DNA from: Harmothoe impar
Taxonomy: Eukaryota; Annelida; Polychaeta; Phyllodocida; Polynoidae
Length of the DNA: 64,000 nucleotides
Direction: 5' to 3'
Assembly: GCA_947462335.1 (NCBI GenBank)
Contig: OX381707.1
Coordinates: 79,694,610-79,758,609 of the forward strand
This document shows, in pieces, positions 53,190 to 64,000 of this stretch; the stretch's first letter is position 1, and each line of letters starts with the position of its first letter. The notes beneath the pieces are model-generated. The model was not told where the DNA came from. It ran no database searches and worked only from the letters and a program-made list of their open reading frames with translations. The position numbers and the translations under genes were made by a program.

Positions 53190-56100
53190 AAAGTATCATT
53201 GTTTCCAATCCCATTCTGATCAAAACATTTCTTTTTTTTTATAACCCCTGGCTTATTATAATGTTGAGGAGCAACAACTACACCTTGTACTGATGACAAG
53301 GCTGTTGAGGAAGGGATTGCAAATGAATAAAAAGGAAAGCTAAGCAGTGCAGTTTTGAGAAAGTTCTGGGTCTTACTACGCCTGCACAGAAAAGAATGAA
53401 GTAGGCAAAGCTACATCGACTGTTCATCATGTAGGCTTCTTAAGACACTGCTCTATCAACTCAACCTTTCCTCAGTTACATCCAGTATAGCATGGTTGTA
53501 GTGTTTATAGTCTGATGATAAAACAATGATAGAATGGTGTTGGATCTCAACATCACCCATTCAGCCCCTCACAATGACCTGAGGTACATAGCATCTATGT
53601 CTGATAGTAAACTAGGGATTAAGTAAAATGGGAAACTCCTTGGAAGGAAGCTCGCTATACTGTCCCCTACAGCTTACCTTATATATACTGGAGGTATACG
53701 ATAAGTAGAGGGCTATGATGATTGCAGGTACTCAGACCAGAAGGAGAAGGGAGTTCCCTACACACATCCAATCACTGCTACAAAGAACCACTGATGGACC
53801 ATTGTGGACACAAATACAGTAAGGAGGTGAGCTATGGTACAGAAACCAATTACCCTGTATTAGGGGCTTGTGATGGAAAAAAGGTATATGACACATGACA
53901 GATTGCAGACTGTTTCAGTTTTATCAAGATTTGTTTCCAAGTTGGGATATACAGTGAGTGGCAGCTTATTTAAAATGTCTAATGTAAATAATGTGAGCTA
54001 TTCATAGTTGGTTGGTATTTGATAGGTCAAATTACTATTTAATAGTTTCAGGAGCTTATTGCCCACATGTTTCAACCAGAGTAAAGGACCAACATCTAAC
54101 AACTCCAAATGATAAAGATTTTCTTAGTCAAAACTAAATATTGTCTTGCTGACATAAAATGGCAAATGTATTGAAACGTGTTTCTAAAATATATTTTGAC
54201 TAACAGGTTCAATGCAGCCTACCATGTTTGGCAGGCTTTAAACCTGTGCCTTCTTCAATCAATGTCTTTTTATCCCAGCACTCACAGCGTAGGGTGTCTG
54301 AGTGCAAAAACCTGGGAGGAGTCTCAGACAAAATCAATTCTGTGAAGATGAAGAAGATATCAGAAAGGCATATGTCCTGTGCTGGTGTGGGAAAATCTCT
54401 AGCACTAGACTGGCCTGAGGTTGTTAGTCTGGATTTAAGGTTAGCAGAGCAAAAAAAATGGCTTGGTAGCTATAAAGCAAAAGATGCAGAAGGAACCAGT
54501 GTTGCATTAATCAGAAGTGTAATCAGACATTCCATACTCCACTGATTATTTTTCCCATTACACAGGTTTGACTTTTGCTTGGTATCTTCAAACATTGTAC
54601 ACAGTCTCATCCTAGATTAAGTATAGACCCAAAAAGACTAAATTAACATATCTGAGAAATTGCTGCAATATTGGTTCTTGTAAAATCCCTGATGATCATT
54701 TATAATCTTAATATAGCAAGCTCCCACTCCAAAACATAGTTCCTTCCCTACATCCATCAATATATTTGCTCCATATTGAATTAATCTACTTCAGTTGGCA
54801 ATCTTTTCCACACCTACATGAATTACCTTGATTAATCCCACCTGGTCAAACTCAACCCCTAGACACGGGTAGTAACTGGATCCCCCACCAGAGGGCCTTG
54901 GATCTCTGTTTGTACAGTCAATGGATGCACCAGGAGAAAATCTAATCACACCCTTACAGTCTCTAGAGTCTGAAATAGAGCTTAGGCCCTAAGGGCACCA
55001 AGGACCTTTGACCTTCTCTTTTTCATGGTGCTGCCATTGGGAAGAAATTGACAGCTTCAACAACCGGTCTCTAGGCACATGCTCATCGGAGAAATGTCCT
55101 GTTTACATCAAATATTTATGGATTCAATATGCAAGAATACAAGTCTGTGCACAGAGGTATGGAGCCCATCCATGGATAACTGTCTAAAAGGGTGTGCCTG
55201 GGTCATTGATACTACAAATACCACAGTCTGGAATAGTCTGGCCATGTTATTGACTGAGGTTTTTCTGTATCCTTTAGAAGATAGATTTATGAGTCTTAAG
55301 GTGTTGAGGTACAATCTATGTGTCAATGTTTTGTATTTGCAATTGGTATTTACACCAGTCTGTCAGTGTAGGTAGAAGGACAATAATGATTCTGTACTCT
55401 CTAAGATCTGTTTATCAAATCTAGGAAGGTAATGCAATCAAAAATGATATTTTTTATATTATTTGCAGCTGATTTCAACATGACTATGCCCACATTATTA
55501 CCAAGCCGCTTTTGCCTTGACAAACCGTAACATACAAAATATCATATATTAGGCAGGTAATAGTCTTCTAGCATGGCCTGCTTAGATCCCTGACAACCTG
55601 CCAGTCAGCCTCATGCAGTAGACTGTGCTTATCTTCATAATGCTTGCTAGGTCAAGATATGGTTCTGCTATTGGTCACCCCCTATAAGCTAATTAAGTGG
55701 TGTAGCCTGAAGGGGCATACCAGCCGGAACACTGTTTCCCATTATATACTGTACAGGTCCAGAGTAGGGGTAAGAGGAAACTGGTTCCCTAGTATAGTGG
55801 CGAGAATTCATGTTCTGCATAACAAGTGTTGACTTAGTTGACTATTACACCCAGATAAATCACACTACAGGCATGGATATTATGGGCCAAGGTATATGTT
55901 AATTCACTCTTACAGTGCTAGCCAGCAGTACTGACAAAGACTTGTATGCCAAAAATGATTATAGAAATAGGAGTGTTTCTGCTGTAACTGCCTCCTGCAG
56001 CTGGAGTGATATGATCCAGTTACTGTTAGTGACAGCCACTTACAGCACTGCAGGCTGCTATATATAGCCCATTGTGGATGCAAGGCAGATTAGACAGAGA

Positions 56101-56345
56101 ATGTAAGAGCTGTCCTACAACCAGCACGATAGCGTAAATGTTTTTGAAAATATAGAATGATATATGTTTTTTCACCAGGGTTGGGGAGTACCGTGTAGCC
56201 TCTGTAAATGAGAACCAATATAAACAATCATAGTGTACTTACATATCCGGTTTATTAACACACAAGTTCCACAGAAATAAATGTAAACATACTATCAATA
56301 TCTGCATCCAGGCAAAACTGCTGTTCGAATTGAATTGATGCTCAA
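53190..56345. other. About 3.15-kb non-unit segment in copy D
   Basis: Unit sequence leaves off near 53190 and resumes near 56345 (TCCTTATTGAGGGCCATATATCTC, matching 22762). About 290 bp of unit (22465-22758) is missing. The inside is moderately AT-rich single-copy sequence in this window. ORF-like stretches at 54228-54545 and 55079-55375 show no recognisable domain. I see no terminal repeats. It may be an unclassified element or captured DNA. Confidence 0.5.
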
Positions 56346-57555
56346 GCTGCTCCTTATTGAGGGCCATATATCTCAGTGGCAGGATCCATTAGCACCTCAT
56401 ACTCATCCAACACCCAGAGATTCTCATCTACACAGGCAAAGTAAGGACTGCACGGATGTTCTTTGACTCCTTATACCAATCTCACAGTCACTAGTGCCTA
56501 ACCAAGTTAGTCATGCTTTGATTCCCTATATATGACTGACCTTGGTTAGTTAATATTTTCAGATTGGTGACTTAAGTTTTTGCCATTTCAATTAATTTTA
56601 GGCTAAGTACTTTTAAGTAAGGCAATAGTCATATGATGTAATGCCTTGGTCATTTTCGAATAGCACTTGGTCATGCCTGACCAATGCCCCAATGACTAAC
56701 CAGGGGTAGCCACTTCATACTAAGGGCTAGGGTATTTAGATTTTCTGTGTTGGAGGACAGAGACACATAGGTAGGATCAGGGGCCCAGAGTGTTCATCAG
56801 AAGGCATGCAAATTAGCAGACAAGGTACACCAGAGGATGATAAATTTAGGATAGTAGAAGGATTGAAGCCACTTTTTACCAACTCTATATACAGATGTTA
56901 CAAGCTACCAGGGTGTCAAACACCACTTATTAAGGCCCTTACAAAGGTTTTTTCGGGTTTGCCCGCCGCCGTAGGCGGCCCGGGAACGTAGTGACCGGTG
57001 GCGCCGCCGGCAAACCCTATTAATGTTTTCGTTTTCCACAGGCGCCGCATGGGGCACTGTGACGTCACTAGGGCACATTGTGGTCATGAAAATAAAACAG
57101 GTAAAACGCCTTTGCATTGACTCGCGTACCTTTTGTTTTCTTGGATATTCTTTATCTACAGGGGTATACTGAGCATAGCAAAATATGATTTGGGCAGTAA
57201 TGACACTTGAGCGGGCAGAAATGAAAGTGGAGCGTAACCTATGAGCGTAACATGTTTGTGTTTCTCCGTAGCGAGGCCCCATGCGCTCATGAAAAAGATA
57301 ACACCCCTACAAATATGCGAATCACAGCTGATATGTTTACGGTAACATTACTATTATTGTTCCCTGTGTAAAGTCAATTAAAGCCTGGGCTGACTTTCCT
57401 GTGTGAACTAGATAGTAGGCCTATCAATAATACGGGAAAAGCGTCCGGCAGGGCCTACGATCCCAGCCACTGCACGGTGTCCGGCAGAGCCTACGATCCC
57501 AACCACCGCACAGTGTGGCCGTCACAAGACTTTAGTTGGCGACGTCGGTGATCCA

Positions 57556-57982
57556 GGCCCGGGGGGGTACTCAAATTTATTTTGACACAGGTGTGCGGCT
57601 GAGCCTCTGACAAACCCTTACTGTTGGCTAGAGGGATTTTGGTAAAAAGGGCTTATGTTTTCGAATTTTTCGCGGAGACGCACCTCTTGATTAGAGCGAT
57701 TTTGGACAAAAGTGCTTCTTTTTAAAGACATTTGCTGAAAATTGACCCTCAGTTGAAGGGATTTCGGTCAAAAGTGACTCTTTTTGCATGAATTTTGGCG
57801 AAAATTCGAAAAAGTGACCCTTGGCCAGAGGGATTTTTGCGAAAACAGACCCTTGGCTAGAGGGATTTTGCCAAAAGCTGACCCTTGGCTAGAGGGATTT
57901 TGCTCAAAAACCACCCTTGCCAGCCGCACACTTGTGTATACAAAATTTTAAATATACCAAGTGCCCCCCCCCCCCCCCCCGG
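57556..57982. mobile_element. C-tract MITE-like element with repeated AGAGGGATTTT words
   Basis: It starts CCGGGGGGGTACTCAAATTT and ends AAATATACCAAGTG followed by an 18-C run and GG, forming imperfect inverted ends. Inside, variants of TTGGCTAGAGGGATTTTG recur near 57627, 57690, 57750, 57815, 57855 and 57885. I recall a similarly built repeat family in marine invertebrate genomes. Non-coding. Confidence 0.55.
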
Positions 57983-58007
57983 GGATCCAGGGCAGTTACC
58001 TGCCTGT

Positions 58008-58169
58008 CTACTAAGATGTATCAGTTTAATGCTGCTACTAAGATGTATCAGTTTGATGCCGCTACTAAGATGTATCAATTTAATGCCGCTACTAAGATGT
58101 ATCAGTTTAATGCTGCTACTAAGATGTATCAATTTAATGCCGCTACTAAGATGTATCAATTTGAAGGTT
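58008..58169. repeat. 27-bp tandem array, six copies
   Basis: The unit is CTACTAAGATGTATCAGTTT plus AATGCTG, repeated from 58008. Copies differ by G/A in CAGTTT/CAATTT, TAAT/TGAT and GCTG/GCCG, and the last copy is degenerate. The length is divisible by three, so frames stay open across it by chance. Confidence 0.9.
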
Positions 58170-58627
58170 TCTAGAAGTAGGCCTAGAACCGATATTGTGA
58201 ATATTTTGTAGGCCTGGACTACTGGTAGAATCAATTATCAATAGGACCTACGGGTAGGGGACGTGAGGGGGACAGTGCTGGCAAGCCCGACCGTGGTCAA
58301 AGCCACATTTTTCTTGTTGTATTTTGAAATTAGATTTGTCATCAGAAGCCTACATTAAGACATACTAGGTTGGAACAGATAGGTTCCTGATGTGCAGCTT
58401 CTGACAGCAGCAGTCTGTGTAAAGGATATTGTGTACAGCAAGTGAATATAAACAGAATATTATATACCGTTAATGAGAGAATATTGCATGGTAATGAACA
58501 GAACCATCTCATATGTCCCCATATTAACCCATATCTAGCATACGGCAGAGATTCAAGACAGGTTCATCATGTTACATAAACAGATAGAACACACATAAAA
58601 CAAAGCACATATAAAAACAGCTATTGA

Positions 58628-61600
58628 TATGGAGGGAGTGGGTACACAATGTTTGAGGGCATCTCCGGATATCTGGAATTGTATTCAGCTACTTGTAATG
58701 CATATCACACCATATGCCACTGTCCCACATCTAGAGGTAATAACACAGTGCTGTAGCTTATCGTGCTTATTAAACACTCTACATTCCCAACCTAACCCCT
58801 CAGTGGGCTGTTCTACAACCAGCGCTTGCAAAGGGATTCGGGAAAGGTTAGAAAGTGGCCAGAATAGATTTGAACAGACCATAGGCAAAGGAGCACTTCT
58901 AATATGGTACTGATTGTTGGTCTTAGAATGAATAGATGTCCATTGCTTTTTTATTACATAATCTTCCATTTACGATGCCTGAATTAAGCACATCTGATCC
59001 CCAACCTCACCCCTATCATTAATCAGTTAGCCAGGAAGGGATATTTAGCTGTTGTTGGTTGGGCCACCCTCAAAGGGTGAAGTGTGAGATATAGTTTTAG
59101 TAGGAGGGGAATCATGTTGTGATTGGTTGCCCTCACACAGCTCAATAGCGTCTCACATTGAGCTTTAGGCAGTTCTGACAGCCAAGATCAGTTTACTCTG
59201 ATACCCTGCAGACACGACAACAGCTCGGCCAATTCACAAGATGACAGCTACTGAGACTACACCCTGCCACCTTAGCTCTATCATAAAGCAGGTGATCTTA
59301 GTCTCAAATCTGTCACAGTCATGGAAGAGGGAAGTAAACACTGGGTACCATTACCCCTTGGTTCAGTGCCGGCATATACTCATTTGGTCTTGAAAGGGGA
59401 ATGACCAAATGTCCATATGTCATGCTTGTATATTTATGTCATTGAACAGACTAGGGCCAGCAATCACCAGTAAAGGGTTACTGATGGCTATAAATAGGGT
59501 ATAAAGACACCCTTAATAATGTATAGTTGTTCCCCAGCTCTCTCACTCCCTCCTTCCCTATTTGCCTTATATTTTGGATGTATGATGATTACTTTACAAA
59601 GGTAACACCGCTATATTATCTCCAACTTTGTGTACATAAACTCTTTCAATCACTCTTTCTCCCTGAAAAATCATACGTATATTATTTTTCTTGCAACCAC
59701 ATCCACATGACATTTCTACAGCTCCAGTGTGCACCGATGTGGCTTCAGCTTCCAGTCTGTCACCGACATGAAGCTTGATAAATGTGGCTGTGTATCTCAG
59801 ACCGGATTACACGCCTGGTGGTAGGGCTTCATGTGGCGAAATGATGTTTTTGGATAGGATAATATTATTAACCAGGCAGCTGACATTATCCACTAAGGCC
59901 ATTGGTGTAACCTTTTTTTCTAGTAGAAATTACCAACACAGGTACCCACATATTACATCATCAATTATTGCAGTTGTCATACACTTTGTGATCTCCCTAG
60001 TGCCTCTTAAGTACATTGTGCTCTCCCCTAAGGAACTTTCAAAGGACAATGACATATAACCTCAGTGCCTACTTGTCATCCATCATGCAAAGTATCCCTT
60101 AAAATTTGAATATTCCTGTGAAAAATCTTCAGAGACATCTATTGTAATGTTTTTTTAACTCATAATTTTCTCTTAGATCTTCACTAAGTACTATCTCAAC
60201 CCAAGTCCATAAGGGGTCATTAACCACCTTGGCGTGTATACAAGAAAGGCTCAGGCAGGTGTCTGATGGAGTTAGACACATCACACAGACCTTATTAAGG
60301 ACCTTATCTCAGCGTCCGCATCTGTGATCACCTTATACTCATACATCCCCACGAGGACATGATCAACTTCCCAGACACTGTTTAGGCACTCCTGATAGGC
60401 CAGGGATACTTTAGGTTTCATGAGTTTTGTTCATGTCCTAAAGCAAGCCGTATTAAGTATCATCACTGTAGATGAAACCAAGATTAATTATGATGTTTTT
60501 GCAGCTGTCGATATTGTTGATAAACCTTTGACCAAAACAAGGATATGTGCGCCATTTTGCTGATAATGTTGAAGGACACATCCAACTTAATTGTTTTGCA
60601 CAGATTGCCCTGGTAAGCCAAAAATACAGTGGTCCTGAAACTAGGTGATGGGACATAAACACATGCTAGACGTAGAGACTACCCAGACAAATCCTAGCAG
60701 GGTATAAGGTGCAGAGGTCTGGCGTTTATCTGGAGCAGATCCCTGCATGATAGGTGAGGGTAGAGGTAGGGAGGGAGGAGTACTGACTAGAAGATGCAGT
60801 GAGATAGATGAGGTGGATCAGGGCTTCTCATGGTTCATCAGGAGGTGACTGAGGAAGCCTGAGCTGCTCCTCTATTAGCTGCTCCCTGAGCAGATCCAGC
60901 AGGCATTTATCCAGAACAGCTCCAGGATGAGGCTCTGTCACCTGAGAAAGGAGTTGGCTATTTGCGATCGAGGGCAGAGGGCAAGTTTAAGGTGAGATAA
61001 GAGTTAACTGATCACTATAGATTCATTTGAGAGGGTACTTCAGGAATGATATACAAGCAGCGTAACGCAAGGGAAAGGACAGTCTTTGCAAAGAGAACTA
61101 TTTAGTCCTCTTCTAAACTAGAAATAGGTGGCCATGCGAACTAGGAAGTGTAGCATTTCAAAGGATGGTAATGGCTACAGGTTGTCAGTTTGATGATGAC
61201 TGAAGACACTTCCCAACAACTCTGAAGGCGATATGTGTGTCTGGTGTGTCGGAAAGGTGTTAGATAAACTGTTAGTCATGGCAAACAGCACAACTTTTGT
61301 TCTGATAGCAGAGCCAGCCTTAGAGACTTACATTAAGATCTATACCTAAACCATGGTTGAGGAGTAAGACATAGCATTACACCTTGATTATGTTGCATAA
61401 CTTCACATAAGCAAGGTCTAAGTTAGTACCAGCACCTTCGGCGACTGGATGTTGGAGAAAAGACTGTTCCCATTCCATGGCAAACGGTGGTATATAAATC
61501 AGTGCTACCCCCCCCCCCCTACACGCACACATACGCACAGTATGACCAGACCCCCCCCCCCCCCCGCCGCAGGTCGAGTCACACGCAGGAGCTTCTGCCT

Positions 61601-64000
61601 GCACTGCCAGCGTCCCTCTGACACACATTACTATGGTAACACTACCGGGCCGTGGTGACCTCACTCTTCAAACAGATTCTCTCGAAGGGGCTCAACTCAC
61701 AACTTTAAGGCCAGCTATCTAAAATATTTGAATGTTTTTAGTGTAACATTCAATTGGGGTCATTATATGTGTATACACCGTCGGATTCTGTTATATTCTA
61801 TCACAATTATTATATAGTTATCCTTTTTTAGGGTCTCGTTTGGGAAGAAAATGATGGCATAAATTTGTGAAATTGTTGCTCTCCTGTTGCTAAATCATCT
61901 GTGCGAGAGTATTTGCAATATTTATATTGTTTTTCATCAATATACAATGGCATTATGAGAATTAGTTTGATAGGGACTGCGACTATCACAAATAAAGAAG
62001 TCAAAATATTAATTGAAGTATGTTTGAAAAAAAAATCGAGTTAACTTTAAAAAAAGTTCATACTTTTATCTAGCCTCTTTTGGTTTATCTGTTCCTGTCA
62101 AGCACCTCAAGCCTGATTCATTGGGGTGGGTACCAGCGGCCAATTAATGCCGTTTTATATATAGGGGAATGATGGCTGGCTACCCGCAAGGCCAGCCCAG
62201 AAAATCTGACAATAAATGCTCAGGTAATTTCTGCATCTGTCATATTACCTGCTCTAATAGTGCAAAACCAGGAGAAGCATTTAACCCCCATTTTAAGCTT
62301 AACATGTCTATTGAAGTACTGTTCTTTATAAATGAAAATGATTGTATAACTAACGAATAATTAATAAGGCATGTATGGTATCAAATAAAAGCTGGGTTTG
62401 GTACAACACACTCTAAGCATGCTAGAATTTGTGGTAGATGAAAAGAATGTAAAAAAATAAGCGAAGAGCATTTGTGAGAAATTGCTATGTTAGAGAAGGT
62501 ATGACTCCATGAGATAGAGTGGCGAAGTGAATTGTGGCAGATGAGTGTAATAAGAATGTAAGGGATGGACTGGAATCCTATCTACTTTGTTGCCTCTCTA
62601 AAAACTGAGTAAGAAGTAGATGTGGATTCAGTTTTCCCTTTTCTCACATAGCCTAGATGTATTCAGGACTATCAGGGAGTGCAGTATATTACTGCTAGTG
62701 TTAAAAATAGAGTTACTCCCACCTCCCCAGAAATGGGCAGTTATTTATTGAGAGGCTCCGGTATGTATAGTCTTGTTTAGATACAACCTAGGTGCTACTG
62801 TGGGCATACTAACAAACCAGTTTTGTCATATCCATTTATTTTCCCTTTGAAGCAAAGAAGTTGATTTCAAGGTCATCTCTCTTCAAGGAATATGGAGAAA
62901 AAATACTGCAATGAGGCTGGTTAAGAAAAGCAAAACATGAAGAGAAGAAGTAGGATAAGAAAAGACCAGGAGCAGTAGGTGAAACATGTAGGTTGTAGCA
63001 TGGCTGTAAACTAGGGCATGTTGTAGTGGGTTCAGCTGGCTCATTCTGCTATGCTGCAGAAGTGCCAGGCTAAGAGATAAGAGGCAAGGAGAGAAATGGG
63101 AAGTCCACAGTGCTAGAAGGGGAGGAATTTTGGTATTTAAGCAAAGATTGCAATACTTAAGGTGATACGCTGAGCATGTTAAGAATAAAAGTTGACATAG
63201 CTACCTCTGAATATCTGATGATCTATCTATCTGTTTGTCATGCATAATTTGTCATACAGTGTGTGGCTTTCCCATATTTAGCCTTTGTGATGAAAAGGTA
63301 TTGCATAATATGCCCCCTGTATTCCCATTTCACACCCTCAGGGGCCACTTCCAACACCTAGAAACTAAATGATATACAACCTTGATAAAACATACAAGCA
63401 TGTGTGTGAAGTGTGAAAGAACCCTAATACATCAGGTGGTGAATCATGTAATGAGTAGTTGCCTTGACTATGAATATTGTTATGAATGGAAAGATCAAAT
63501 CTACCATGAGCAATGTAAGCTGTTGAAGATGAGTATAGAACTGAGTCAGTTGTTTTCTAAGGGGTGCATCATGTCTGGTTAAAAAAGCTATTTACATTTA
63601 GCAATCTTTGCTGCTGCCCTGGTTATAAGCTTTGGTCACAAATAGCACATCCAGATCTTAAGATCCATAGGAAGCAATGTGTTGCATTTTGGCACGCTTT
63701 GGGGCTTTGTTAAAAAACAGAAAATTTCAGAATGTGTCTAATTAGATGCTGACAGATCACAGTGCAGGGAGTTCACTTTTAACTCTTTGAGGACGGCATG
63801 ACAGCTTAATGCATTGTGTCTTTAGATGCTTGAATGCAGGGCTGGCCGGGAACTCTCCAGTGTTGCAATCAAGCCTAATGCTCAACCTATGCGGTTGAGA
63901 TAAACCTGAAGAGTTGACACAATGTACCCAGAATGCATGGGGGAGTTACTCACAGGGCTGCATTGGTGAATCATAATGACAAATGTAATATTTTAGCAAT
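58628..64000. repeat. Large tandem unit, copy E (partial, runs off the window)
   Basis: Starts like copies C and D and follows them block by block (59245, 59809, 60510, 60840, 61275, then 62180-64000). The part equivalent to about 900-1800 of copy A is missing and replaced by a foreign segment (61425-62160). A second skip lies near 63465, where sequence jumps from the 17760 equivalent to the 18775 equivalent. No gene is seen. Confidence 0.85.
61425..62160. other. Non-unit segment in copy E with two C-tracts
   Basis: About 735 bp with no counterpart in the other copies. C-runs at 61509-61520 and 61552-61565 flank an ACACGCACACATACGCAC stretch. The rest is AT-rich. Open frames here are low-complexity products of the C-runs. 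It sits where copy E lost about 0.9 kb or more of unit sequence. Confidence 0.5.

Larger units (their letters stand above)
56950..58315. other. About 1.37-kb composite repeat insertion in copy D
   Basis: Copy C reads straight through this place (23575-23600). The insert starts with a GC-rich inverted repeat (GGGTTTGCCCGCCG at 56955 against GGCGCCGCCGGCAAACCC ending 57017). Next is a twofold repeat CCTACGATCCCA at about 57455-57515, the C-tract element at 57556-57982 and a 27-bp array at 58008-58169. The AGGCCTA words and C-tract element look unlike the host unit. No gene. Confidence 0.65.
23895..58627. repeat. Large tandem unit, copy D (expanded by nested insertions)
   Basis: The copy spans 34.7 kb. 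Removing the LTR element (28690-47005 plus one duplication), the segments at 26671-27876, 52552-52753, about 53190-56345 and about 56950-58315 leaves about 10.4-10.7 kb, matching copy C. Unit sequence occupies 23895-26670, 27877-28689, 47010-52551, 52754-53190 and 56345-56950. No gene is seen in these parts. The junction 28689/47010 rejoins exactly to the copy A sequence near 1812-1870 once the LTR element and one CTAT are ignored. Confidence 0.85.

Noticed and set aside
54228..54545. 105-aa frame as a gene in the 3.15-kb segment
   Set aside because: Contains GVGKSLALDWPE, which looks loosely P-loop-like, but it lacks the full GxxxxGK[ST] context, companions or splice signals. Length is within chance.
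58008..58169. CRISPR-like array
   Set aside because: The 27-bp copies are contiguous with no unique spacers, in a eukaryotic context.
57857..58234. Repeat protein read across the 27-bp array
   Set aside because: The frame is open in several phases only because the period is a multiple of three.

Overview
The window looks like repeat-rich animal (metazoan) chromosomal DNA with no recognisable host protein-coding gene. The host-like background is AT-rich. It carries eukaryotic mobile elements: a DIRS/Ngaro-type tyrosine-recombinase retrotransposon fragment, an LTR retrotransposon, a Polinton/Maverick (adintovirus-like) element, and TA- and TTAA-flanked MITEs. The CACTG-ended, GCTGTA-rich MITE and the C-tract repeat family resemble repeats I associate with fishes and marine deuterostomes. 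I cannot name the species.

Background layout: positions 1-28689 and 47006-64000 are mostly copies of one large, non-coding, head-to-tail unit of about 10.7 kb after subtracting insertions. The parts are A (1-4368, partial), B (6848-11540, rearranged), C (11541-23894), D (23895-58627, swollen by nested insertions) and E (58628-64000, partial). The same landmark blocks recur in the same order in each copy, so most insertions can be delimited against a sister copy that lacks them.

The centre is a two-level nest. An LTR element on the minus strand (28690-47005; 416-bp LTRs differing at 4 sites; 4-bp duplication CTAT) carries a broken gag and two long unfamiliar open frames, but no recognisable protease, reverse transcriptase, RNase H or integrase. 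One of those frames is split by a 10,530-bp Polinton-type element (33209-43738) with 392-bp terminal inverted repeats (5 differences), AG...CT ends and a 6-bp duplication CTCCTC.

The Polinton has a complete-looking virion module on the plus strand: packaging ATPase, core X-like protein, a conserved hypothetical, chromodomain integrase, penton-like minor capsid protein, pVI-like protein, double jelly-roll major capsid protein and adenain-like protease, plus a small cysteine-rich ORF. At the left are two orphan genes, one rightward (216 aa) and one leftward and alanine-rich (211 aa). No protein-primed DNA polymerase B is present, and no remaining space could hold one. This polymerase-less, capsid-complete, integrase-bearing element is the most unusual object in the window.

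Gene order suggests three or four Polinton transcription units, each headed by a TATA-like box. Three ORFs start directly after encoded A-tracts of 8-22 A. The inverted repeats carry reiterated CCAAT boxes, CACGTG E-boxes and forkhead-like GTAAACAA motifs.
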